Positions 36,140 to 44,759 of a DNA stretch of 64,000 nt are shown in pieces. The stretch comes from Lachnospiraceae bacterium (GTDB lineage Bacteria; Bacillota; Clostridia; Lachnospirales; Lachnospiraceae): positions 186,001 to 250,000 of the forward strand of contig JAFZQU010000028.1 in the NCBI GenBank assembly GCA_017620255.1, in the 5' to 3' direction. The notes beneath the pieces were generated by a model. The model made no database searches and was not told the DNA's origin. It was given only the letters and a program-made list of their open reading frames with translations. The number at the start of each line of letters is the position of its first letter. Positions within the stretch are counted from its first letter, which is position 1. The translations under genes were made by a program, and so were the position numbers.

Positions 36140-37375
36140 TTATTCCTCTTTTGCTGTCTCTTCTTCAGGATCTTCTGCCGTCTCAGCAGGCTCTTCGGTT
36201 GCTTCCGCAACAGCTTCTTCAGCTTTTTCTACAGGCTCTTCTGCTGCAGCTTCTTCTGCAGCTTCCTCAGCCGGTGCATCTGCTGTATCTTCAGCCGCCT
36301 CTTCCGCAGACTTCTCTTCCGGCAACGGCTCAAGCAGGGCCTTCACACTCAGGCTGATCTTCTTGTCATCCAGGTTAAAATCAACGATCTTGGCGGTCAC
36401 TTCATCGCCCACATGCAGCGCATCACTCGGTTTCTCGATATGTTCCCTGCTGATCTGTGAAACATGAAGCAGTGCGTCGATCCCGGTCTCCAGTTCTACA
36501 AATGCGCCAAAATCAGTCATGCGTGCAACTTTACCGGTCACTACATTCCCGATCGCGAATTTGTTCTCTGCGCCGATCCAGGGATTCTCATCTTCAAACT
36601 TCATGGAAAGGGCGATCTTGCTGCCGCTGATATCTTTGATAAATACTCTTACGTTCTGGCCGGGCTTGAAGACTTTCTTCGGGTTCTCCACGCGTCCCCA
36701 GGACATTTCGGAGATATGGAGCAGGCCGTCCGCACCTCCGATATCGATGAATACACCGAAATCCGTAACGTTCTTGACAACGCCTTCCACTACATCGCCC
36801 ACAGCGATCTTCTCGAACAGTTCCTTCTGGATCTTTTCCTTCTCGGCCATCAGAAGCTGTTTTCTGTCGCCGATGATCCTGCGCTTGCGGGGATTGAACT
36901 CCGTTAATACAAATTCGATCTCCTGTCCCATGTATTTGGTCAGGTCTTTTTCATAGGTGTCACTGACAAGACTTGCAGGAATGAATACTCTGGATTCATC
37001 CACGGTCACATTCAGTCCGCCGTCCACAACAAGCGTTACGGGCGCTTTCAGGATCTCATGGTTGTTAAACGCATCCTCAAGACGCTTATTGCCCTTGTCT
37101 GCTGCGAGACGCTTATAGGATAAGAGCACCTGTCCTTCCCCGTCATTCACCTTTAAGACCTTTGTTTCCATCGTATCACCGACTTTGACACAGGTTGTCA
37201 GGTCAACGGGTGTGTTGGAATACTCGCTCCTTGTTACGATACCATCGGATTTGTAGCCGATGTTCAGGATGATCTCATCGGGCTTAACATCGATGACAGT
37301 GCCTTCAACTACCTCTCCGTTGTGTATTGTTTTGAAAGATTCTTCAAGCATTTGTTCAAAAGTCAGTTCTGACAT
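36140..37375 (-). CDS. rpsA: S1 RNA-binding domain protein (ribosomal protein S1-like)
   Basis: The 411-residue protein has four S1 domains (about 15-80, 100-165, 185-255, 272-340), with strong ones such as GVVKNVTDFGVFIDIGGADG. Firmicute S1 proteins are usually of this four-domain type. The last 65 residues are a Glu/Ala-rich acidic tail of low complexity. The start ATG at 37375 has GGAGG nine bases upstream, inside the end of ispH. The first 20 bases overlap ispH in another frame. It probably assists translation initiation or mRNA binding. Confidence 0.93.
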   Translation of the reverse strand: MSELTFEQMLEESFKTIHNGEVVEGTVIDVKPDEIILNIGYKSDGIVTRSEYSNTPVDLTTCVKVGDTMETKVLKVNDGEGQVLLSYKRLAADKGNKRLEDAFNNHEILKAPVTLVVDGGLNVTVDESRVFIPASLVSDTYEKDLTKYMGQEIEFVLTEFNPRKRRIIGDRKQLLMAEKEKIQKELFEKIAVGDVVEGVVKNVTDFGVFIDIGGADGLLHISEMSWGRVENPKKVFKPGQNVRVFIKDISGSKIALSMKFEDENPWIGAENKFAIGNVVTGKVARMTDFGAFVELETGIDALLHVSQISREHIEKPSDALHVGDEVTAKIVDFNLDDKKISLSVKALLEPLPEEKSAEEAAEDTADAPAEEAAEEAAAEEPVEKAEEAVAEATEEPAETAEDPEEETAKEE

Positions 37376-38210
37376 ATTTTTGAACCTCCTCAATAATAGT
37401 TTTTGGGGTGGAAGCCCCGGCGGTAATACCTACACAAGAGATAGAATCGGGTGACCTCTTCAAGTCATCAAGTGTTTCTATATGCTGCGTGTTTTCACAT
37501 TCACGCTTACATATTTCGTACAGTTTCTGCGTGTTGGAGCTGTTATACCCTCCGATCACGATCATCGCATCCACACGCGAAGCAATTTTTTGAGCTTCAT
37601 TTTGGCGCTCAAAAGTAGCATTGCAAATAGTATTCACAACAATAACATGATAACCTTTTTTCTCGAAAATAGCAACAAATTCTTGAAATTTCTTTTGGTT
37701 GAAAGTTGTCTGTGAAACGATACAAATGTCACGTTTTTCGGGGTTTGTAAACCGGTTGGCATCTTCTATCGTTTCCACCACGACTGCGGGCAGTGATTCG
37801 TCACACCACCCCTTGATCCCTTCCACTTCCGGATGGGAATCCGTTCCGATGATCACGACCTGCTGTCCCTTGGCCGTTGCGTCCATGACCACATGATGTA
37901 TCTTCTTTACGAACGGACAGGTCGCATCCACGATATTAAGGCCCTGTGCGGCTATCAGATCCTGGATCCTTTTGGATACGCCGTGTGACCGGATGACCAC
38001 GGTCCCTTCGGTAAGACTGCGCAGCTGTTCCTCGTTCTCGATCACCGTGACGCCCTTTTGCTGCAGGTCTTTTACCACCTGGTCATTGTGGATGATCGGT
38101 CCGTAAGTATAGATCTTCTGCGTCTTGAGCGTCTGCTCGTAGACCATGTTGACGGCCCGTTCCACACCGAAGCAGAAACCCGCGGTTTTGGCAAGGATCA
38201 CTTCAGCCAT
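37356..38210 (-). CDS. ispH: 4-hydroxy-3-methylbut-2-enyl diphosphate reductase
   Basis: The 284-residue iron-sulfur enzyme makes IPP and DMAPP in the last step of the MEP isoprenoid pathway. Three cluster cysteines are visible in TAGFCFGVERAV (residue 12), VDATCPFVKK (about 96) and NTICNATFERQ (about 196). In some clostridia ispH is fused to the S1 gene; here the two remain separate and overlap by 20 bases in different frames. It overlaps cmk by eight bases. Confidence 0.96.
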   Translation of the reverse strand: MAEVILAKTAGFCFGVERAVNMVYEQTLKTQKIYTYGPIIHNDQVVKDLQQKGVTVIENEEQLRSLTEGTVVIRSHGVSKRIQDLIAAQGLNIVDATCPFVKKIHHVVMDATAKGQQVVIIGTDSHPEVEGIKGWCDESLPAVVVETIEDANRFTNPEKRDICIVSQTTFNQKKFQEFVAIFEKKGYHVIVVNTICNATFERQNEAQKIASRVDAMIVIGGYNSSNTQKLYEICKRECENTQHIETLDDLKRSPDSISCVGITAGASTPKTIIEEVQKYVRTDF

Positions 38211-38862
38211 TGGAGATCTCCAGGATCTTTTCGATCACTTCTTCGATCGTAAGATCCGATGTATCGACTAAAACCGCATCCTCAGCCTGTCTTAAGGGAG
38301 AGGCTGCACGGTTCATATCTCTGTGATCACGTTCTTTAATGTCTTCTTCGATCTTTGCAAGGTCGCATGCGACCCCTTTTTCCGTGAGCTCATCGAAGCG
38401 TCTTTTTGCACGCACTTTTGTGCTGGCGGTCAGATAGATCTTTGTATGTGCATCCGGCAGGACGACCGTCCCGATATCCCTGCCGTCCATTACGACGTCT
38501 TTCTCTTTCGCAAGCTGCTGCTGTCTTGCGACCATGATCTCGCGGACCCTTGCAATGGCAGAGCAGGCGGAAGCCATGTTACCGACCGCTTCCGTACGGA
38601 TCAGACCGTTCACGTTTTCTCCGTCAAGGAGCACGACCTGTTCGCCGTTTTCAAAGGCGATGGATACATCCGCACTCTCACAGGCCTTGATCACGGCATC
38701 CTCATCGTTTACATCGATCTCATTTCTCAGTAAAAACAGACCGAACGCACGGTACATAGCGCCCGTGTCCACATAGATCAGCCCTTTTCTCTTCGCAAGT
38801 GCTTTGGCGATCGTACTTTTTCCGGCGCCCGCAGGCCCGTCAATGGCAATATGACGATTCAA
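38203..38862 (-). CDS. cmk: cytidylate kinase
   Basis: The 219-residue enzyme phosphorylates CMP and dCMP. The P-loop GPAGAGKSTIAK is at residues 9-20, with YVDTGAMYRAFG and MDGRDIGTVVLP following. The start codon is TTG at 38862, with GGAGG seven bases upstream; no in-frame ATG lies near. It heads the cmk-ispH-rpsA block, a well-known firmicute gene order. Confidence 0.95.
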   Translation of the reverse strand: MNRHIAIDGPAGAGKSTIAKALAKRKGLIYVDTGAMYRAFGLFLLRNEIDVNDEDAVIKACESADVSIAFENGEQVVLLDGENVNGLIRTEAVGNMASACSAIARVREIMVARQQQLAKEKDVVMDGRDIGTVVLPDAHTKIYLTASTKVRAKRRFDELTEKGVACDLAKIEEDIKERDHRDMNRAASPLRQAEDAVLVDTSDLTIEEVIEKILEISNG

Positions 38863-38874
38863 TGCGCATCCTCC

Positions 38875-40104
38875 TCAATCAATTCCTACGGAACTTCCGC
38901 TCAGATGTCCCGTGCTCCATGCGATCTGCAGGTTATAGCCGCCTGTCTGTGCATCCACATCTATCATTTCCCCGGCGACATATAAGCCTTTGTATTTTTT
39001 AACGGCCATCGTTGCAGGATCGATCTCTTTGACCGATACGCCGCCCCTTGTGATGATCGCTTCAGGTAGTCCGCGGTTTCCGTTTACCGTGCAGGTAAAA
39101 TGCTTTAACAGATATAGCAGGCGTTTTCTCTCTTCCCGTGTTATCTCGTGTACGGGCTTATCCGCCGGTATCTCAGACCGTTTAATGATAACGGGTATCA
39201 TTTTCGATGGCAGGAGCCCTGACAGGGCGTTTTTAAACTGTTTATTCTGCACCGAGGCAAAATCACGCAGGATCCGTTCATCCAGTGTCTTTTCATCAAG
39301 CGCGGGCTTTAAATCGATGCTAACAAGCGGTTTCTTCTGATAATCCGCCTTCGAAAGATAACAGCTGGCGCTTAAGATGAGCGGGCCGCTGAGTCCGAAA
39401 TGCGTAAAAAGCAGTTCCCCGAACTCTTCAAAGACAGTTTTCCCATCCACCGTGACAGAAAGCCTGACATTTTTCATGGACAGGCCCTGCAGATCCGGAA
39501 TGTCTGTTTCCGCGACCTCAAACGGCACCAGAGACGGGAACGGGTCTGTAACGTTTATCTGCAGTTCCCGCATGATCTTCCAGCCGTCATCCACGGCACC
39601 GCATCCGGGGTAGGAAGGACCGCCGAGCGCAAGGATCACAGCATCACAACTGTATTCTCCCTGATCGGTCGTAACGCCGGTGACACGGTCTCCCGATACG
39701 TTCACATGTAACACGCGGCAGTTCAGCCTGATCTTGACGCCAAGTCTCTTCAGATGTTCAGACAGCGTTTTGATCACATCGGATGAATGGTCGGATCTCG
39801 GGAATACACGGTTTCCGCGTTCCACCTTATATGGCAGACCGTGTGATGCAAAATAATCCATCACACAGTTGTTATCAAATCCGTAGATCGCACTGTATAA
39901 AAACTTCGGGTTCGAGATCACATGCTCAAACAGTTCGGATGTTTCACAGGCATTCGTGAAATTACATCTGCCCTTGCCGGTGATAAAGAGTTTTTTCCCG
40001 AGTTTTTCGTTCTTTTCAAGAAGCAGGACTTCCTGTCCCGCTTCTGCGGCCGTAACAGCCGCCATCATTCCCGCGGCGCCGCCGCCGGCAACAATGATCT
40101 TCAT
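38875..40104 (-). CDS. NAD(P)/FAD-dependent oxidoreductase, HI0933/BaiN family
   Basis: The 409-residue flavoprotein has the FAD dinucleotide site IVAGGGAAGMMAAVTAAE at the N terminus, GKGRCNFTNA near residue 43, and a C-terminal VAGEMIDVDAQTGGYNLQ. The family is widespread (YhiN, HI0933); one member, BaiN, acts in bile acid 7-dehydroxylation, but that role cannot be assumed here. It sits between a TetR gene and cmk on the same strand. Confidence 0.9.
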   Translation of the reverse strand: MKIIVAGGGAAGMMAAVTAAEAGQEVLLLEKNEKLGKKLFITGKGRCNFTNACETSELFEHVISNPKFLYSAIYGFDNNCVMDYFASHGLPYKVERGNRVFPRSDHSSDVIKTLSEHLKRLGVKIRLNCRVLHVNVSGDRVTGVTTDQGEYSCDAVILALGGPSYPGCGAVDDGWKIMRELQINVTDPFPSLVPFEVAETDIPDLQGLSMKNVRLSVTVDGKTVFEEFGELLFTHFGLSGPLILSASCYLSKADYQKKPLVSIDLKPALDEKTLDERILRDFASVQNKQFKNALSGLLPSKMIPVIIKRSEIPADKPVHEITREERKRLLYLLKHFTCTVNGNRGLPEAIITRGGVSVKEIDPATMAVKKYKGLYVAGEMIDVDAQTGGYNLQIAWSTGHLSGSSVGID

Positions 40105-40105
40105 A

Positions 40106-40660
40106 TCATTCCCTGCTGAATTTCGTAACGGCTTCTTCCAGCATCGGGATCACTTCTTCCCTGGAAAGGTCAAATTCCCCGTTCGTGGCCATACATGCCA
40201 TTCCATGCATAAAGATAAAGATCTTCATGAAGATATCTCCCGCATGGTTCATGTTCAGGTTCGGGATCCGCTTGATCTCCTGAATCACGAAGCTGTGTTC
40301 TTTGCCGTTGATGAGATCGTACATGGTGTTCTCATCATCATGTTTTGTAAGGAATAACATACGGAACAGATTCAGTTCTTCTTTTGCGAACTGGATATAG
40401 CAGAGGCCGAGATCAACAAACGGGATCACATTATTTTTTTCAAAGCGCAGGCAGTAATCCTCATAATATGCCTTTGCCTTGTCAAACAGATCTGTATAGA
40501 GTTCGTCCATGTTTTTATATACACGAAAGATCGGCTGCGTGGAACACCCGATATAGGCGGCCAGTTTTCTCGCCGTTACCATGTTGATGCCCTGTTCCCG
40601 GAGCAGTCCGAACGCTCCGTCTAATATGATCTGTTTTGTGATCTGTTCTTTTCTTGCCAT
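40106..40660 (-). CDS. TetR-family transcriptional regulator
   Basis: The 184-residue protein has an N-terminal helix-turn-helix (INMVTARKLAAYIGCSTQPIF, residues 20-40, shown to be TetR-like by its position and the following YKNMDELYTDLFDKA) and an all-helical ligand domain. It ends one base before the flavoprotein gene, its likely co-transcribed partner. Two abutting palindromes 60-85 bases upstream are candidate operators for autoregulation. GGGAGGGAG precedes the start. Confidence 0.85.
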   Translation of the reverse strand: MARKEQITKQIILDGAFGLLREQGINMVTARKLAAYIGCSTQPIFRVYKNMDELYTDLFDKAKAYYEDYCLRFEKNNVIPFVDLGLCYIQFAKEELNLFRMLFLTKHDDENTMYDLINGKEHSFVIQEIKRIPNLNMNHAGDIFMKIFIFMHGMACMATNGEFDLSREEVIPMLEEAVTKFSRE

Positions 40661-40688
40661 GATCTCCCTCCCGTATGTGTAGAATTGA

Positions 40689-40716
40689 AAACGGGCAGTC
40701 TGCTGACTGCCCGTTT
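40689..40716 (-). terminator. terminator of the oadA-containing operon
   Basis: AAACGGGCAGTC and GACTGCCCGTTT pair over 12 bases around a TGCT loop, and the minus strand continues with TTTTCAATT. It lies 44 bases past the oadA stop. Confidence 0.85.
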
Positions 40717-40720
40717 ATTG

Positions 40721-40744
40721 TAACACATGTTATGCAATTATGCA
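40721..40744. promoter_or_regulatory. two abutting palindromes, candidate TetR operators
   Basis: TAACACATGTTA (40721-40732) and TGCAATTATGCA (40733-40744) are adjacent 12-base palindromes. The first overlaps a minus-strand TACAAT (-10-like) upstream of the TetR gene. Confidence 0.45.
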
Positions 40745-40759
40745 CTTATTTTTTTCACT

Positions 40760-42193
40760 TTATACCGGGTATGTCTTGTCATCCTGATTTGCTTTCGTTA
40801 AGTCCACCTTGGACTGCTGGGCTTCACGATACTTGAAGAAGTCCGTTGCAACCTGCGGGAATAACGCATAAGACAAAACATCCTCGTCCTGCTGTTTCCA
40901 TTCAGCCATCTCCGATTCAAGCTTATCCAGCTCGTTCGTAAGACCTGCCGCATCGGCAGAACGTTCCGTGAAACGCTGCTCGCCCGGGATGACCTTGTCG
41001 ATGACTTCCTGGCTCATCGGCTTGATCGTCTGGCCGTATTTACCGCGGAGCATATCCTTTGTCTCCTTGGTAGCCATCTTATATCTCTCACCGTAAAGAA
41101 CGTTGAATACTGCCTGTGTACCGACGATCTGTGAAGAAGGTGTAACAAGAGGCGGCTCACCCAGATCCTTACGCACTCTCGGGATCTCCTTCAGCACTTC
41201 TTCGTACTTATCTTCCGCGTTCTGCTCTTTCAGCTGGCTGATCATGTTGGAAAGCATGCCGCCCGGTACCTGGTAAAGCAGTGTCTTGATGTTCACGCCG
41301 AGCGACTTCGTGCTCATCAGGCCGCTGGATAAGCATTCTTCCCTGTAAGGTCTGAAGTAATCAGCGATCTCTGCAAGCAGGTTCTGATCATATCCGGTAT
41401 CATAAGGGGTTCCCTTGAATGTTTCGACCATAACTTCCGTAGCGGGCTGGGATGTACCAAGCGCAAACGGGGAGATCGCACAGTCGATCACATCCACACC
41501 GGCCTCAACAGCCTTTAAGTATGTCATGCTTGCAACACCGGATGTATAGTGCGTATGTAGCTGGATCGGCAGTTTGGTCTGTGACTTCATGGCCGTGATC
41601 AGCTCTGTAGCACGGTAAGGAACAAGCAGGCCTGCCATATCCTTGATGCAGATGGAATCAGCACCCATCTCCTCGATCTTCTTGGCTGTATCTGCCCAGT
41701 AATCCAGTGTATAAGCATCACCAAGCGTATAGGACAGTGCGATCTGCGCATGCCCTTTTCCGCTTCTCTCTTTTTCCTTGTTGGTCGCATCGACTGCAGC
41801 CTTTAAGTTACGCAGGTCGTTTAAGCAGTCAAAGATACGGATGATATCGATACCGTTTGCGATGGACTTCTGTACGAAGTATTCTACAACGTCATCTGCA
41901 TACGGACGGTATCCGAGGATATTCTGTCCTCTGAAAAGCATCTGCAGCTTCGTCTTCTTAACGCCGTCCCTGATCTTTCTTAAACGGTCCCAGGGATCTT
42001 CTTTTAAGAAACGTAAGGATGCGTCAAACGTTGCGCCGCCCCAGCACTCCAGTGAATGATAGCCAACCTGATCCAGTTTACTGAGAATGGGAAGCATGAT
42101 CTCGGTAGGCATTCTGGTTGCGATCAGAGACTGGTGTGCATCACGCAGGATGGTTTCAGTGATCTTGATTGGTTTCTTCTCTATTTCTGACAT
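40760..42193 (-). CDS. oadA: oxaloacetate decarboxylase/transcarboxylase alpha (5S-type) subunit
   Basis: The 477-residue protein is a pyruvate/oxaloacetate carboxyltransferase. It starts ITETILRDAHQSL, has the metal site around LHTHYTSGVA and the carbamylated or catalytic Lys region ICIKDMAGLL near residue 183, and ends with a PYC_OADA domain. It has no biotinyl domain; that is supplied by the separate carrier encoded two genes upstream. The enzyme moves CO2 between oxaloacetate and biotin. AAAGGAG is the ribosome site. A structured 125-base element separates it from oadB. Confidence 0.92.
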   Translation of the reverse strand: MSEIEKKPIKITETILRDAHQSLIATRMPTEIMLPILSKLDQVGYHSLECWGGATFDASLRFLKEDPWDRLRKIRDGVKKTKLQMLFRGQNILGYRPYADDVVEYFVQKSIANGIDIIRIFDCLNDLRNLKAAVDATNKEKERSGKGHAQIALSYTLGDAYTLDYWADTAKKIEEMGADSICIKDMAGLLVPYRATELITAMKSQTKLPIQLHTHYTSGVASMTYLKAVEAGVDVIDCAISPFALGTSQPATEVMVETFKGTPYDTGYDQNLLAEIADYFRPYREECLSSGLMSTKSLGVNIKTLLYQVPGGMLSNMISQLKEQNAEDKYEEVLKEIPRVRKDLGEPPLVTPSSQIVGTQAVFNVLYGERYKMATKETKDMLRGKYGQTIKPMSQEVIDKVIPGEQRFTERSADAAGLTNELDKLESEMAEWKQQDEDVLSYALFPQVATDFFKYREAQQSKVDLTKANQDDKTYPV

Positions 42194-42230
42194 GATTTTC
42201 TCCTTTTGTTATTTTATATCATCGTAGGTA

Positions 42231-42355
42231 TAAGTCGTGCGAATTCGAAATTGCTGCGCGATTTCTCATCGCGGGCTGCGCCCTATGTGTCTGCAACGAT
42301 CCGTCTTCCATCGTGCAAGCACGGGAAGCCGATCGTTACATCCACGCACGACTTA
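42231..42355. repeat. structured palindromic element between oadB and oadA
   Basis: An 11-base perfect inverted repeat (TAAGTCGTGCG at 42231-42241 and CGCACGACTTA at 42345-42355) closes a 125-base unit. Inside are two arms. Arm 1 is CGCGAT-TTCTC-ATCGCG (42257-42273), with GGGC-TGC-GCCC as an alternative pairing. Arm 2 is AACGATC (42295-42301) with GATCGTT (42331-42337), then CTTCC/GGAAG, then CGTGC-AA-GCACG. The right end includes the oadB stop codon. It looks like a small palindromic repeat element (MITE- or REP-like) or an intercistronic RNA structure. Confidence 0.7.
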
Positions 42356-43504
42356 GAATACTCCGAATATGGCCATGAATGTACCTGCGGCTACCGCAGT
42401 ACCGATGACGCCTGCTACGTTCGGGCCCATGGCATGCATGAGCAGGAAGTTGGAAGGATCCGCTTCCGCACCTACCTTCTGAGATACACGTGCTGCCATC
42501 GGTACGGCCGAAACGCCGGCGGAACCGATCAGCGGATTGACTTTTCCTTTGGTAGCAAGGCACATCAGTTTTCCGAATAACACACCTGCCGCTGTACCGA
42601 ATGCAAATGCAACAAGACCGAGTACGACGATCTTTAACGTATCCAGGTTCAGGAATGCTTCCGCACTTGTCGTAGCACCTACGGAAGTACCAAGCAGGAT
42701 AACAACGATATACATCAGCGCATTGCTGGCTGTCTCTGTCAGCTGTCTTACCACACCGGATTCCTTGAACAGGTTACCGAGCATCAGCATACCTACCAGG
42801 GGAGCTGTTGTCGGAAGGATCAGGCAGACAACGATGGTGATGATGATCGGGAATAAGATCTTCTCCAGTTTGGAAACCGGACGAAGCTGTTCCATCTTGA
42901 TCTTGCGTTCCTTTTCGGTCGTCAGCAGCTTCATGATCGGCGGCTGGATGATCGGAACCAGTGACATATAGGAATATGCCGCTACGGCGATGGGACCGAG
43001 CAGTGTCGTCTGTCCCAGTTTGCCGGCAAGGAAGATCGATGTCGGGCCGTCTGCACCGCCGATGATCGAGATGGCGGCAGCTGCCTTATCATTGAATCCC
43101 ATGGCGATGGCGCCGAAGTATGCGGCATAAATACCGAACTGTGCGGCAGCGCCAAGCAGAAAGCTCTTCGGATTGGCGATCAGCGGACCGAAGTCGGTCA
43201 TCGCACCTACGCCCATAAAGATCAGGGACGGCAGGATCGCCCATTCATCCAGAACATAGAAATAGTATAACAGTCCGCCCGCACCGGTTGCTGATTCCTC
43301 GATCGACATGATGATGTCAGGATAGATATTTACAAGCAGCATACCGAATGCGATCGGCGTTAAGAGCAAGGGCTCAAACCCTTTGCGAATCGCTAAGTAT
43401 AGGAAAACACACGCAACGGCAATCATGACAAAGTTACCACCGGTAAGTCCGAAGAATGCCGTCTGATGTAACAAATTTCCTACTGTATTTGCTACATATG
43501 ACAT
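42353..43504 (-). CDS. oadB: Na+-translocating decarboxylase beta subunit
   Basis: The 383-residue integral membrane protein belongs to the OadB/GcdB/MmdB family, which decarboxylates carboxybiotin and exports Na+. Marks are [15 protein letters not shown] and the ion-site segment [17 protein letters not shown] near residue 165, plus [16 protein letters not shown] toward the end. It has about nine or more membrane helices. ACGGAGGT precedes the ATG. Its stop lies in the right arm of the structured element. Confidence 0.95.
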   Translation of the reverse strand: MSYVANTVGNLLHQTAFFGLTGGNFVMIAVACVFLYLAIRKGFEPLLLTPIAFGMLLVNIYPDIIMSIEESATGAGGLLYYFYVLDEWAILPSLIFMGVGAMTDFGPLIANPKSFLLGAAAQFGIYAAYFGAIAMGFNDKAAAAISIIGGADGPTSIFLAGKLGQTTLLGPIAVAAYSYMSLVPIIQPPIMKLLTTEKERKIKMEQLRPVSKLEKILFPIIITIVVCLILPTTAPLVGMLMLGNLFKESGVVRQLTETASNALMYIVVILLGTSVGATTSAEAFLNLDTLKIVVLGLVAFAFGTAAGVLFGKLMCLATKGKVNPLIGSAGVSAVPMAARVSQKVGAEADPSNFLLMHAMGPNVAGVIGTAVAAGTFMAIFGVF

Positions 43505-43520
43505 TTTATGACCTCCGTAA

Positions 43521-43886
43521 TCAGTTTAATGTTGCCAGTACCGTTCCTGCATCCACACTGTCGCCGACAGCAACGTCCACGCTTGCGATCGTGCCGTCCT
43601 GCGGAGCAACCATGGGGATCTCCATCTTCATGGCTTCCAGAATGATGACTGTATCACCCTTCTTAACTGCTGCGCCTACATTGGTTTCAATCTTGAACAC
43701 TTTACCTGCAGCGCCGGCTTCGATCTTAACGGAGCCTGCTCCTGCGCTAGTGCTCTTCTTTGCAGGTGCCTCAGCCTTCGGAGCTGCTGCCTTGGGTGCA
43801 CTGACTACAGGTACATCCGCACCTGCGCCTTCTTCAACTGTTACATCATACACGTTACCGTTTACGGAAATGGTATAGTTTTTCAT
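43521..43886 (-). CDS. biotin carrier (1.3S/gamma-type biotinyl subunit)
   Basis: The 121-residue protein has an N-terminal strand domain (residues 1-20), an Ala/Pro-rich flexible linker (about 25-50) and a C-terminal biotinyl domain with EAMKMEIPM, whose Lys carries biotin. It shuttles CO2 between the carboxyltransferases and OadB. AGGAGGA sets the start. The Ala/Pro linker is typical of swinging-arm carriers. Confidence 0.94.
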   Translation of the reverse strand: MKNYTISVNGNVYDVTVEEGAGADVPVVSAPKAAAPKAEAPAKKSTSAGAGSVKIEAGAAGKVFKIETNVGAAVKKGDTVIILEAMKMEIPMVAPQDGTIASVDVAVGDSVDAGTVLATLN

Positions 43887-43908
43887 CTTTATCGTCCTCC
43901 TGTCTTCT

Positions 43909-44739
43909 CTATCTTCTTCTCTTGATACTTCTTACAACAAAATCATCTGTGCTGACCGGCACACCCTTTGCGGATTCATACGCATGGATCGCCGCCGTGA
44001 TGACAGCCACAAGTTCGAGATCATCTGTTTCAGACATTTCTTCTTTCTCAATGATATGCGCGATGGGCTGATCGATCGCAACTTCTTTACTCTTCCTGCT
44101 CTTCCTGTTCCGCATGGCTGCTTCCACTTTCGGGAAGATACCGAAACAGCTGATGATCAGACACAGCAGGATCAAGATTGAAAATACCGTTCCCATACCG
44201 ATCAATGTGTTGAGTCCGGCGTTTTCCATCTTCTCGCCAAACGTCAGGATCACATTGGTCGCACAGGACGTAAGTGTCTTATAATAATTGTCTTTAAATA
44301 CAAATTCAACTTCTGCCTCTCTCGGTGCATTCAGGCTGTTCAGTTTGTCACCGAGTACCGAAACGGTTACGATGATGGAAGTCCCCTTGGAATCATATTC
44401 CGAACGTGTTCCGGTGATCTCTTTCAGATTGCCGAGCTGCTCTGAACCTCTGATATAAGACTGCACACCTGAAAGCATTGCGTCACCTTCCACGTAAACG
44501 CCCATGCTTTCAAACTGAAGCTCATATTCTTCCGGGGACAGGTTCAGCAGATATTCGGAAAACTGCTCATCGTTTGTCTGGGAAAGGATCTGCGATACAA
44601 GCGAGTAGGCAACTCCCTCCAGGGTCTGTGCCGTCTCCGGATCCACCGGCTTGCTCTCGGCAAGGATACTGCAACCGTTCAACGCTATCAAAGCTAAAAG
44701 GCAGGCTGTAATACATAATAAGTTTTTGATCTTCTTCAT
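43909..44739 (-). CDS. OadG-family subunit with extracellular lipoprotein domain
   Basis: The 276-residue protein combines a lipoprotein signal (lipobox LNGC at residues 20-23), about 150 extracellular residues, a membrane helix (about 183-205, VFSILILLCLIISCFGIF) and a cytoplasmic tail ending FVVRSIKRRR, as in OadG. OadG usually is a small one-helix protein that anchors the complex; here an added outside domain resembles DUF3887-like modules. It sits between mmdA-like and biotin carrier genes in the operon. Confidence 0.8.
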   Translation of the reverse strand: MKKIKNLLCITACLLALIALNGCSILAESKPVDPETAQTLEGVAYSLVSQILSQTNDEQFSEYLLNLSPEEYELQFESMGVYVEGDAMLSGVQSYIRGSEQLGNLKEITGTRSEYDSKGTSIIVTVSVLGDKLNSLNAPREAEVEFVFKDNYYKTLTSCATNVILTFGEKMENAGLNTLIGMGTVFSILILLCLIISCFGIFPKVEAAMRNRKSRKSKEVAIDQPIAHIIEKEEMSETDDLELVAVITAAIHAYESAKGVPVSTDDFVVRSIKRRR

Positions 44740-44759
44740 ATTACCTTATCCTATCCTTT

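Noticed and set aside
38875-40104. Bile acid pathway role for the BaiN-type flavoprotein
   Set aside because: The family is broad and no other bai gene is present.
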